From Methanobacteriota archaeon (GTDB lineage Archaea > Thermoplasmatota > Thermoplasmata > UBA10834), in contig DYTN01000013.1 in the NCBI GenBank assembly GCA_020725925.1, positions 1-49,325 of the forward strand: a DNA stretch of 49,325 bases. The letters run 5' to 3'. Shown piece after piece: positions 15,183-22,311 of this stretch (its first letter is position 1; the number at the start of each line of letters is the position of its first letter). The notes under the pieces are model-generated. The model ran no database searches. It had not been told where the DNA came from and saw only the letters and a list, made by a program, of their open reading frames with translations. Position numbers and translations under genes: made by a program.

Positions 15183-16401
15183 CCTCGATCATCATCTGCC
15201 CTCTGAGGAGGACCGCCTTTGGGAATATGCCAGGCATATCATCGTACGCAGACCATCCGCACTTCGAGTGCAGCCTGTCCGCCTTGATGAGCGAACCCTC
15301 CATCAGGTCAACGACCATCAGGTCGGCATCGAACCCGACCGCGATCCTGCCCTTGTTCAGCCCGAATATCTCGCCTGGACGCTCGCACAGCCTCCTCATC
15401 GCGTCGCCAATGGCGAGGTGTCTGTCCCTCACCAGCTGGAGCATCAGTGGGACGAGGGTCTCGACGCCGGGCATGCCGGAAGGGGCATAGTCGAAATCCT
15501 CCTGCTTCTCATCCATCGTGTGCGGGGCGTGGTCCGAGGCGATGATGTCGAAGGTGCCGTTCTTGAGCGCCTGGAAAAGAGCCTGTCTGTCGTCTCGTCG
15601 CCTCAGAGGAGGGTTGACCTTGCCCAATGTGCCGAGCTTGCCTGCGGTGTCAAGCAGCAGGTGATGCGGCGTGACCTCGGAGGTGACGCCCTTGTCGTTC
15701 GTGATGAGTTGGAGGGAGGATTTTGCGGAGACATGGCATATGTGCAGCCTGCACTCCTTGGCCGCATTCTTGATCTTTCTTACGGCGTTCGCCTCACATT
15801 CGTTTGGCCTGTTCCTCAGGTGGCCCTCGAGGTCTCTCTCGACCTCCTTCCTCCTGAGGCTCTCATCCTCTGCGTGCACGGCAAGGACCCTGCCAGACCG
15901 TGCGACTGCCGCGATCTCGACCCTGACATCGTCGAGATCTGGGATCAAGAGCTCCCCGGTCGTGCTCGCCATGTACAGTTTGAAGCCGACCGCCTCCTTG
16001 GCAAGGCCCGGGACGTCCACACCAGGTCTGAGGCCCGCGAAGAGGCCGAAGTCAACTATGCTCTTGGAGGATGCGAGCTTCTTCTTCTCCCTGAGGGCGG
16101 ACAAGGTGGTCGTCGGAGGAGTAGTATTGGGCATCTCAAGGACGCACGTGACGCCTCCGTGCAGGGCGGCTAGGGACCCTGTCCCGAAATCCTCCTTTCT
16201 TGTCATGCCAGGCTCTCGGAAGTGGACATGGGAGTCGATCGCTCCTGGTAGCACGAGTTTGCTCCCAAACCTCATGACCCTGTCGCCGTCGAGGACCTTC
16301 GCTACCTGCGCGATCCTGCCGTCCTCGATGCCTACGCAGCATCTCTCGAATCTGCCGGAGACGTAGCAGTTACCCTCGACCACAAGCTCCATGTTCTTCA
16401 C
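15130..16401 (-). CDS. pyrC: Dihydroorotase (type I)
   Basis: PyrC closes carbamoyl-aspartate to dihydroorotate in pyrimidine synthesis. The protein (423 aa) has the amidohydrolase HxH metal motif at residues 58-60 (DSHVHFREPG), the candidate metal-bridging lysine in GFKLYM near 140, later histidines in VHAEDE and HICHVSAKSSL, and the catalytic aspartate in IIASDHAPH. The C-terminal segment GFDADLMVVDL is typical. Start is ATG 16401 (or the ATG three codons later). The first codons overlap the end of the AMMECR1 gene by 32 bases, which implies coupled translation. Confidence 0.95.
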   Translation of the reverse strand: MKNMELVVEGNCYVSGRFERCCVGIEDGRIAQVAKVLDGDRVMRFGSKLVLPGAIDSHVHFREPGMTRKEDFGTGSLAALHGGVTCVLEMPNTTPPTTTLSALREKKKLASSKSIVDFGLFAGLRPGVDVPGLAKEAVGFKLYMASTTGELLIPDLDDVRVEIAAVARSGRVLAVHAEDESLRRKEVERDLEGHLRNRPNECEANAVRKIKNAAKECRLHICHVSAKSSLQLITNDKGVTSEVTPHHLLLDTAGKLGTLGKVNPPLRRRDDRQALFQALKNGTFDIIASDHAPHTMDEKQEDFDYAPSGMPGVETLVPLMLQLVRDRHLAIGDAMRRLCERPGEIFGLNKGRIAVGFDADLMVVDLMEGSLIKADRLHSKCGWSAYDDMPGIFPKAVLLRGQMMIEDGHQVGERAGRDARGPA

Positions 16402-16999
16402 TGAGCGTCCTTCGCCTCACGTCCCCACCCGGCTTCTCCTCGGAGAAGACCTCTGCCTGGAACTTGAAGATCTTGGTGCCCTGCTGGAGCCACGCATCTG
16501 GCATCGTGCCGGCCTTGAGGCAGCACTGGCACAGGAACTCTTCGGCGTCCCAGCCCCATTCGATGGGCACCTGAGGGAGAAGCAGCCCGCGGGCAAATCC
16601 CCTTTGGACGATCAGACCGTCCTCCCCGATCTTGACGCAATCGACGTACTCCTTGGGCTTCTTCACCGTGATCTCCTTGGGGGGCGTGAGCAGGCTCACC
16701 TCGACCTTGATCCCGCCGAGCTCATTGGGCTTGACAGGAGGGAACCTCGGGTCGCGGGAGCAGGCCGAGACCGCCGCATCCTTGAGGGCATCGATGAGGG
16801 GCATTACCGGTTCAGGGTAGCCGATGCAGCCTCTCAGGTCGTCCTTCGGGTAGCTCGTGAGAGTGACGAACACCCCGGAATGCTTTTTGAAAACCTCCGG
16901 GACTTCGGGAAGCTCGGCTTTCTCGTGCTTCACATGCGCCTCGACCACCGCGCGCGCGATCCTCACAGCGAGCCTGCCGTCCTCGTCGGAGTACATCAT
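16370..16999 (-). CDS. AMMECR1-domain protein
   Basis: The protein (209 aa) belongs to the AMMECR1 family, conserved from archaea to humans. It shows the invariant LRGCIG hexapeptide at 55-60, ACSRDPRFPPV, and the long IGEDGLIVQRGFARGLLLPQVPIEWGWDAEEFL block. The function is unsettled; structures suggest an enzyme-like pocket around the LRGCIG cysteine, and some relatives occur beside radical SAM or MEMO genes. Here it overlaps pyrC on the same strand. Confidence 0.95.
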   Translation of the reverse strand: MMYSDEDGRLAVRIARAVVEAHVKHEKAELPEVPEVFKKHSGVFVTLTSYPKDDLRGCIGYPEPVMPLIDALKDAAVSACSRDPRFPPVKPNELGGIKVEVSLLTPPKEITVKKPKEYVDCVKIGEDGLIVQRGFARGLLLPQVPIEWGWDAEEFLCQCCLKAGTMPDAWLQQGTKIFKFQAEVFSEEKPGGDVRRRTLSEEHGACGRG

Positions 17000-17114
17000 G
17001 CTCTTGTTGCTCTGATGGAATCATGCCCATAAAAGTCTTTCAACGCGTTTCGGATATGTCGTGCTTTGCCCGATCGATGTCTGGGAGTTCTGGCCATACG
17101 TGGATGAACCAAAC

Positions 17115-17124
17115 CTTAAATATG
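17115..17124 (+). promoter_or_regulatory. TATA-like box of the V4R-Roadblock operon
   Basis: The sequence cttaaatatg lies about 30-38 bases before ATG 17153, the standard spacing for a transcript with a very short leader. Confidence 0.55.
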
Positions 17125-17152
17125 CACAACTGGAATCTGTGCCCCGAGTGCC

Positions 17153-17563
17153 ATGAAGTTCGTCAAGCTTTCTCAGTCAGAGTTCGAGGAGATAAGAAAG
17201 CTGTACGAAGGCGTGATGTCCCAGGCCTGCTACGGACTGTTCTTCAGGGAGGGCATGATCCTCGGCGAGGAGATGGCCAAGATCGCCCAGCAGGAGCCGG
17301 AGAAGTACTTCGAGGTGTGCGCCAACCTGCTCCGCGCCAGGGGCTGGGTCGACAACATCGTGTTCCAGGAGTCGACCGCGGTAGCCGAGGGGTCTATCGA
17401 GTCAGGCGAGGCTGACGGCTCGACATGTCACAGGCTCAGGGGCATAGTCAGGAAGATATACGAGGCCCAGACGCACAGGCGCCTGCACTGCGAGGAGATC
17501 GAGTGCGTCAGCAAGGGCGACAAGCACTGCGTGTTCAAGCTGGAGTCGGTCGGAGGAGAGTAG
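17153..17563 (+). CDS. V4R-domain protein (4-vinyl-reductase-like sensor)
   Basis: The protein (136 aa) is a free-standing V4R domain: an N-terminal helix that starts the fold (SQACYGLFFREGMILGEEMA), then strands and the closing signature CEEIECVSKGDKHCVFKLE with paired cysteines. V4R domains bind small hydrophobic ligands or metals in XylR/DmpR-type regulators and occur as stand-alone sensors in archaea. The gene ends in TAG one base before the Roadblock gene, so the two are translated together. A second V4R domain is at 36271-37203, next to a Rab-like GTPase. Confidence 0.88.
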   Translation: MKFVKLSQSEFEEIRKLYEGVMSQACYGLFFREGMILGEEMAKIAQQEPEKYFEVCANLLRARGWVDNIVFQESTAVAEGSIESGEADGSTCHRLRGIVRKIYEAQTHRRLHCEEIECVSKGDKHCVFKLESVGGE

Positions 17564-17564
17564 G

Positions 17565-17912
17565 ATGGAGCTCAAGCCGGCCCTGAGGTCTCTCAGGCAG
17601 AGTTGCGGCGCCATTGCGGGCGCGGTCATCAGTAGGGACGGCCTCGTCATCGCAGCCGACGTCCCCGAGGGCGTATCGGTCGAGACATTCGCCATCATGT
17701 GCGCGACGCTCTTGGGCGCAGCGTCCACTGCTCACTCGGAGCTCCGCGTATCGACCCCGCTTCATGTGATTGTCGAGAGCGAGGACGCGAGGATGGTCGT
17801 CGTGGGCGCGGGCAGGAAGGCGCTCATTGTCGCGGTGCTCAGCAGGAAAGGCGATGTCGCGCTCACGTTGAAGAAGCTCGATGAGATGGCAGAGACGATC
17901 AAGATGATTTGA
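17565..17912 (+). CDS. Roadblock/LC7-domain protein
   Basis: The protein (115 aa) has the Roadblock/LC7 alpha-beta sandwich pattern: GAIAGAVISRDGLVIAADV, a central helix FAIMCATLLGAASTAHSEL, and the strand pair HVIVESEDARMVVVGAGRKALIVAVL. In prokaryotes such proteins (MglB-like) act as partners or GTPase-activating proteins of small Ras-like GTPases. A Rab-like GTPase is encoded at 35762-36274 in the same window. It begins two bases after the TAG of the V4R gene, so both are in one operon. Confidence 0.92.
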   Translation: MELKPALRSLRQSCGAIAGAVISRDGLVIAADVPEGVSVETFAIMCATLLGAASTAHSELRVSTPLHVIVESEDARMVVVGAGRKALIVAVLSRKGDVALTLKKLDEMAETIKMI

Positions 17913-17972
17913 GCGCCTTCGTGGCCATCGTGGTTGTTTTTCGTTGCATGCAGGCTACTTGCAGTCGATGGG

Positions 17973-17980
17973 TTTATATT
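17973..17980 (+). promoter_or_regulatory. TATA box of the AbiE operon
   Basis: The octamer tttatatt is centred about 37 bases before ATG 18014. It lies directly left of the palindrome at 17988-18016, so a protein bound there would cover the transcription start. Confidence 0.6.
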
Positions 17981-17987
17981 CTAGTGT

Positions 17988-18016
17988 CATAATATCCCAA
18001 TTATTGGGCTATTATG
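17988..18016 (+). promoter_or_regulatory. 29-bp near-perfect palindrome (probable AbiEi operator)
   Basis: Cataata and tattatg form the outer arms and cccaat/attggg the inner arms. Across 29 bases only two symmetric pairs and the centre break the symmetry. The palindrome ends in the ATG start codon (18014-18016) of the first gene. AbiEi antitoxins are known to repress their own operons through inverted repeats in the promoter, so this is the expected operator. Confidence 0.7.
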
Positions 18017-18655
18017 ACAGGATTTCCGATGCCGCTCGTCTGGAGGAGACTCGCGATGCAAGGAGGGCGCATATCGACATCATCCGAGATATCCAGATTG
18101 GCTCGTGAGATAGGAAAGGACGAGATGCGGACAATCCGGTACCTCCAGGAGCACGGCTACACCGACAGGCTCCTAAGGGGCATATTCTACGTCAGGGATC
18201 AAGAGGAGGTCGCACGCGGTTCTGTACGGGAACCAGTGTTCGGCCTGATTTCTCAGGCCCTCCGGCAGAAAGGAGTGCGAGGATGGTACTGCGGCCTGGA
18301 GACGGCGCTCAAGTTGAACGGCATGACTCACGAGTACTTCGCCGTGGACACGGTGATCACGGACAGTTACAGGACGACGAAGGTCATTGAGATCATGGGG
18401 TGCAGATACCAGTTCCTGAGGTGGTCTCCGGTCCATTTCAAGTTCGGCCTACAGAAGGATGGCGGAGTAATTTACTCCGACCCCGAGAAGTCGGTCCTTG
18501 ACATCTCGTACAAACGCATGTTGGACCGAAGGGGCCGGGAGTACTCGCTTTCTCCCATTGAGGAGTATCGATCATCGTTGGACACGAACCGGGCGAGGAG
18601 ATACCTGGGCTTCTTCCCAGAATGGTTCTCTCGGGCTGTCAGGGAGAGGATATGA
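18014..18655 (+). CDS. AbiEi-like antitoxin / transcriptional repressor
   Basis: The protein (213 aa) begins with a winged-helix-type region (SSEISRLAREIGKDEMRTIRYLQEHGYTDRLLRGIFYV), as in AbiEi antitoxins. The AbiEi C-terminal region follows (GWYCGLETALKLNGMTH, then VHFKFGLQKDGGVIYSDPEKSVLDISYK). AbiEi proteins neutralise the AbiEii nucleotidyltransferase as type IV antitoxins and repress their own promoter. The stop codon overlaps the ATG of the next gene (ATGA at 18652). The palindrome over its start codon supports autoregulation. Confidence 0.85.
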   Translation: MTGFPMPLVWRRLAMQGGRISTSSEISRLAREIGKDEMRTIRYLQEHGYTDRLLRGIFYVRDQEEVARGSVREPVFGLISQALRQKGVRGWYCGLETALKLNGMTHEYFAVDTVITDSYRTTKVIEIMGCRYQFLRWSPVHFKFGLQKDGGVIYSDPEKSVLDISYKRMLDRRGREYSLSPIEEYRSSLDTNRARRYLGFFPEWFSRAVRERI

Positions 18656-19599
18656 AGGAGTTCTTCGAGAGGCTCGGAACTCCCCCAGCAAGGCCCGACC
18701 TCGTCGAGAAAGACTACTACCTGCATAGGTTGCTCGAGGCGATATCGTCCGACGACCATCTTTCCGAGGACCTCGTCTTCAAAGGTGGCACCTGCCTCAT
18801 CAAAGCATATCTTGGCTACTATCGCTTCTCAGATGACCTCGACTTCACATGGAGGTCAGACGCGCTGTGGAAGGGCAGGAGCAGGGGCATGACGGCAAGG
18901 CTATGCTCCGTTGAGATAGGCCGCATTTTGAGGGCGGTCGAGAAAGCTGCTGATGGTCTCGGCATGCAGTTCCAAGGTGACAAGCGGGCAAAGGGCGAGG
19001 TCCACATCAGTAGTGGCGGGCGCATGGTGACCTTGTTCCTTGGCTACAGATCGGAGGTCCTGGGGACGCCTACGACGGTCAAGGTCGAGACGAACATGGT
19101 CGACACCCTCCTCTTCCCGATCCGGGAAGTTACCCTGAAGAGCTACGTCGCTCAGACGTGGCTGGACGACCTGAAATTCCTCTTCCCCGAAGAAACTAAG
19201 AACTACCGGACTCCTCTCAAGCTCTCCTGCTACGATCCCAGAGAGATCTTCGTCGAGAAGTGCAGGGCGATCTTAACCAGGAGGGGTTTCAAGGTCAGGG
19301 ATGTCGTCGACCTCTACTACATGAACAAGGAACTGGGATTCTCTGTCCACTCTCTTGCCGCTGCTGTGAAGAAGAAGGTCAAATTCATGGCGGATCTTTA
19401 CAGGCGCTACGACCAGAACCTCATGCTTGCCGAGATGCCATCCTCAAGGGATATCGCTGGGGAGGAGCTCAAGCTCCTGCTCGACCGCGTTCCTCAGGAC
19501 ATGCCATCACGGATCGAAGTGCTCATTGAGGACCTCGACTCAATCAGGGAGGATATCCTCTCGTCACGAAGACGACGGAGGCCGAGCCGCCAACGTTGA
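18652..19599 (+). CDS. AbiEii-type nucleotidyltransferase toxin
   Basis: The protein (315 aa) carries the AbiEii/DUF1814 signature: the phosphate-binding KGGTCL at 44-49 and the metal-binding RFSDDLDF at 58-65, followed by a conserved lysine-rich region (CYDPREIFVEKCRAIL) and RDVVDLYYM. AbiEii toxins transfer nucleotides, and related enzymes modify tRNA. ATG 18652 is chosen because it overlaps the antitoxin stop codon; the open frame extends to 18622 without merit. The C-terminus is strongly basic (SRRRRRPSRQR). Together with the preceding gene it forms a complete type IV toxin-antitoxin module, probably for phage defence or element maintenance. Confidence 0.9.
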   Translation: MKEFFERLGTPPARPDLVEKDYYLHRLLEAISSDDHLSEDLVFKGGTCLIKAYLGYYRFSDDLDFTWRSDALWKGRSRGMTARLCSVEIGRILRAVEKAADGLGMQFQGDKRAKGEVHISSGGRMVTLFLGYRSEVLGTPTTVKVETNMVDTLLFPIREVTLKSYVAQTWLDDLKFLFPEETKNYRTPLKLSCYDPREIFVEKCRAILTRRGFKVRDVVDLYYMNKELGFSVHSLAAAVKKKVKFMADLYRRYDQNLMLAEMPSSRDIAGEELKLLLDRVPQDMPSRIEVLIEDLDSIREDILSSRRRRRPSRQR

Positions 19600-19602
19600 C
19601 AG

Positions 19603-20028
19603 TCACTGGGCGATGTCCAGCTCTCTCAGCTTCTCAGGTGCAGGCTGGCCGTCTTGAGTCCACCCGCGGGCCTTCATGTAGTCGTCGAGCATCGTGTTCA
19701 TCTCCTCGACTGAGATCTTCGAGCCCTTGGAGACTCCTTCGGGAATCGGGTCCTGCAGGATCCTCGGCGGGAGCAGCCAATCCTTTCGCGTTACTCCCTC
19801 GCTGTAGTTGAATGCTCCCTTCATGTTGTGGATGCGCTCACCTATCTTGAGCAGCTCATCCTCAGTGAACTTCATGCCTGTGATGGCTTCGATCACTTCG
19901 GGCAACTTGGCGATCAGGTAGAATCCCCTCGAGAACTTGCACAGGCCCACTGAGTCGTACACGCACATGAAGTTCTCCATCATGGCGACCATTTGGCCTT
20001 TGCCCACTGCAGAGAACCTGTCTATGCC
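19603..20028 (-). CDS. Aldehyde ferredoxin oxidoreductase, C-terminal part after in-frame TAG
   Basis: This segment continues the AOR reading frame directly after TAG 20031-20029 (GIDRFSAVGKGQMVAMMENF). It contains the C-terminal AOR domain with the cysteine in DSVGLCKFS, residue 499 of the joined protein. By comparison with Pyrococcus AOR this is the fourth ligand of the [4Fe-4S] cluster. The first usable start codon inside it is GTG 20007, which automated callers would take. As an independent protein it would make no sense, so it should be read together with 20029-21435. Confidence 0.85.
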   Translation of the reverse strand, partial: GIDRFSAVGKGQMVAMMENFMCVYDSVGLCKFSRGFYLIAKLPEVIEAITGMKFTEDELLKIGERIHNMKGAFNYSEGVTRKDWLLPPRILQDPIPEGVSKGSKISVEEMNTMLDDYMKARGWTQDGQPAPEKLRELDIAQ

Positions 20029-21435
20029 CTACCACTTCCAGAACTTCCCAACCAGCTCGGGAGCGTAGAAGCCGGCTCTCAGGTGGCACGCGCCCCTGGT
20101 CGAGGTCATGTAGGCCAGCCCGTGGCCCTTCATGCCCCTGACATCGTAGGCTGGAGGCTCCATTCCCTTGGTGTGGATCGCGTAGCGCTCGGAGTCCTTG
20201 CCGATCTTCTTCGCGGCGACCCTAACGCCATCGGCGAGCACGTCTCCGAAACCCTGCCGGTTGCCCATCATCTCGACCATCTTCGGGACGACATCGGGGG
20301 CGTTGCTCCAGCTCAGGTCCAGGCCGACGTCGTTCTTCGTGACAATCCCGCGCTGGTAGAGCTCCATCGCGAAGCCTATCGTGACGCCGCAGCTGATACT
20401 ATCCATGCCCAGCAGGTCCGCGAGTTCGTTCGCCCTCGCGACGCTCTCGACATCAGGGTTTCCGCACGCTCCTCCGAACGCGTAGAGCGTCTCGTACTCG
20501 ATGCCGTCTATGGCCACTCCGGCGTACTTACCGTTCTTGACCTCGAAGAGCTTCCCGCACGGCTTGGTGCACGCGAAGCACGCCTTGTTCTTCGTGACGT
20601 ACTTGGGAGCCCAGTAATATGGGTCGATCTTCTCGCGCTCGTTGAACACCCCCTCCTGGAAGTTCCTCGTAGGGAAGACGCCCCTGTCCTTGTTCACCCA
20701 GCCGAGGAACTCGCCCGTGCCGTACTTCGTGTCCTCGACAAACGACGGCGCGGCCTCGTACACCTTCTGGTAGTGCAGGGCGAGGTCCAGCAACTTCCTC
20801 GGGTCGTTGGGCACCAGGTCCTTGGTCCCCCTCACGACTATCGCCTTCAGGTTCTTGGACCCCATGACTGCGCCAAGGCCGCCCCTGCCCGACTGCCTGT
20901 CGTCACAGTCGATGCAGGCCATCTTTGAAAGCTTCTCGCCCGCCACGCCTATGCACGCCACCTTGACGTCCCAGCCGTGACGCTTCTTGAGGGTCTCGGG
21001 CACGACCCGCGTGTCCTTGCCCCACAGGTCCGCTGCGTCGTTGATCTCGACCTTGTCGTCCTCGATGTAGAGGTACGACGGTGCCTCAGCCTTTCCGACT
21101 ATTTCGAGCGCGTCATAGCCCGCATGCTTCAGCTCCGGCCCGATGGACCCTCCCATGATGCTCTCGGCGAGGGTGCCCGTGGCCGGTGACTTGGCCGCGA
21201 AGGCCACCTTGCCGCCCGTGCCCACAGGGAACCCGTCGAAAACACCTCCTGCAATCGCGAGCACATTCTCCGGCGAGAACGCATCCGCGCCCTTGGGCAC
21301 AGCGTGGTAGACTATCTCGACTGCGAACCCCTGGCCTCCGAGGTACTTGCGCGCGTACTTCTCGTCGAACGTGCGCGCGTGCGACTTGCCTGTGGTCAGG
21401 TCGACTTTGAGTATCCTGCCCATGTAGCCCTTCAT
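20029..21435 (-). CDS. aor: Aldehyde ferredoxin oxidoreductase, N-terminal part (ends at in-frame TAG)
   Basis: AOR-family enzymes oxidise aldehydes to acids with ferredoxin, using a tungsten bis-pyranopterin and a [4Fe-4S] cluster. The N-terminal domain has the family opening MGRILKVDLTTGKS, YLGGQGFAVEI and the pterin-binding MGGSIGPELKHAGYDA. Cysteines 286, 289 and 293 (CFACTKPC) are three cluster ligands. At codon 469 the frame meets TAG. The same frame continues for 141 further codons to a total near 610 residues, the usual AOR length, with the fourth cysteine only in that part. A product stopped at TAG would lack a cluster ligand and the C-terminal domain. The next gene upstream on the strand encodes its ferredoxin. 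Confidence 0.92.
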   Translation of the reverse strand: MKGYMGRILKVDLTTGKSHARTFDEKYARKYLGGQGFAVEIVYHAVPKGADAFSPENVLAIAGGVFDGFPVGTGGKVAFAAKSPATGTLAESIMGGSIGPELKHAGYDALEIVGKAEAPSYLYIEDDKVEINDAADLWGKDTRVVPETLKKRHGWDVKVACIGVAGEKLSKMACIDCDDRQSGRGGLGAVMGSKNLKAIVVRGTKDLVPNDPRKLLDLALHYQKVYEAAPSFVEDTKYGTGEFLGWVNKDRGVFPTRNFQEGVFNEREKIDPYYWAPKYVTKNKACFACTKPCGKLFEVKNGKYAGVAIDGIEYETLYAFGGACGNPDVESVARANELADLLGMDSISCGVTIGFAMELYQRGIVTKNDVGLDLSWSNAPDVVPKMVEMMGNRQGFGDVLADGVRVAAKKIGKDSERYAIHTKGMEPPAYDVRGMKGHGLAYMTSTRGACHLRAGFYAPELVGKFWKW

Positions 21436-21436
21436 G

Positions 21437-21886
21437 TCATTCCTCCTCCTTCAGGAGCGTCTTGACCTTCTCGTACTGCTCGGGCTTGGGCTCCTCGAAC
21501 ACGATCGCCTTGGTCGGGCAGAACTTGACGCATGTCGGATCCCCACCGCAGAGGTCGCAGTTGAAGGCCTTCTCCTCCATGCGCATGACCCCGAACGGGC
21601 AGACCTCGACACAGGTCCCGCAAGCGGTGCACTCCTCCTCTTCGACGTACACGACCCCGTCCTTCTTCTTGATCGCCTCGGTCGGGCAGTGGAGGACGCA
21701 GCAATCGTCGCCGCACGAGACGCAGTGCGTGCACACGGACGGGAAGTCTATCCTGACGTTCCGCCTGTGCACCTGAAGCCTCGCATCCGCATGGTTCACC
21801 ACGCCATCGTGGTAGACCGTGCAGGCCATCTCGCAGAACCTGCAGCCAGTGCAGTTCTCCGGGTACGGTACCAACATCTTGACCAT
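21437..21886 (-). CDS. Polyferredoxin subunit, four [4Fe-4S] motifs
   Basis: The protein (149 aa) is an electron-transfer subunit of the HycB/AOR-associated type with four cysteine groups: CTGCRFCEMAC near residues 12-22, CTHCVSCGDDC (then CVLHCP), CTACGTCVEVCP and CDLCGGDPTCVKFCP. It is encoded directly before AOR, with no gap between its stop and the AOR start, so it most likely accepts the electrons of AOR and passes them on. Its own start is ATG 21886. The 86 bases upstream hold its promoter region; I see no clear TATA box there. Confidence 0.92.
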   Translation of the reverse strand: MVKMLVPYPENCTGCRFCEMACTVYHDGVVNHADARLQVHRRNVRIDFPSVCTHCVSCGDDCCVLHCPTEAIKKKDGVVYVEEEECTACGTCVEVCPFGVMRMEEKAFNCDLCGGDPTCVKFCPTKAIVFEEPKPEQYEKVKTLLKEEE

Positions 21887-21972
21887 ACTGTACTTCCCCC
21901 CTCTGAGCCAAGGTGGATGGTGCGTAATGGCCTACAGCTAAAAAAGCTGTGCGCTCCGAAAACGTGGGAGAC

Positions 21973-22311
21973 CTATTTCGATTTCCGCTTGGCCTGCTTG
22001 ATCTCTATCCTCTTCAGCTCTGACTTCTTGGGCTGGTGCGCGATCTCCTTGTCTATCTCCTTCAGAATGACCTCAATCGCGCTCTTGACGGCCAGAAGGA
22101 CCTCCTTCTCTGCCTTGTGTATCCTGAGCTTCGTCTCCTCAGGCACGTTCAACTGCTTCACCGCGGTGTTGGCGGCCTGGACGATCTCCGTGCCCGCATT
22201 GACGAAGTGGGTCATCGTGTCCTTCGTCGCGACGTTGGTGGCAATCTCCTCAAGATGTCTTTCGAGGCGCCGTGCGGCCTCTACCCCTCTTCCGAGCTTT
22301 TCCTTTACCAT
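21973..22311 (-). CDS. Predicted helical protein, 112 aa
   Basis: No family is recognised. The sequence is almost entirely helical and charged (VEAARRLERHLEEIATNVATKD, ETKLRIHKAEKEVLLAVKSAIE) and ends in a strongly basic tail (KKSELKRIEIKQAKRKSK). It resembles a small coiled-coil or gas-vesicle/histone-like helper in composition only. The frame from ATG 22311 overlaps the end of the ATPase gene by 62 bases. An internal ATG at 22215 would remove the overlap but cut the first helix. Position just behind the GET3/ArsA-type ATPase suggests cotranscription. Confidence 0.6.
   Translation of the reverse strand: MVKEKLGRGVEAARRLERHLEEIATNVATKDTMTHFVNAGTEIVQAANTAVKQLNVPEETKLRIHKAEKEVLLAVKSAIEVILKEIDKEIAHQPKKSELKRIEIKQAKRKSK

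Noticed and set aside
18622-18651. Upstream extension of the AbiEii gene
   Set aside because: It would overlap the antitoxin gene by 34 bases without a ribosome site. ATG 18652 with the ATGA overlap is the usual design.
20029-20031. Firm claim of pyrrolysine at the AOR TAG
   Set aside because: TAG ends at least seven other genes in the window and no pyl gene is visible. Kept only as a hypothesis.
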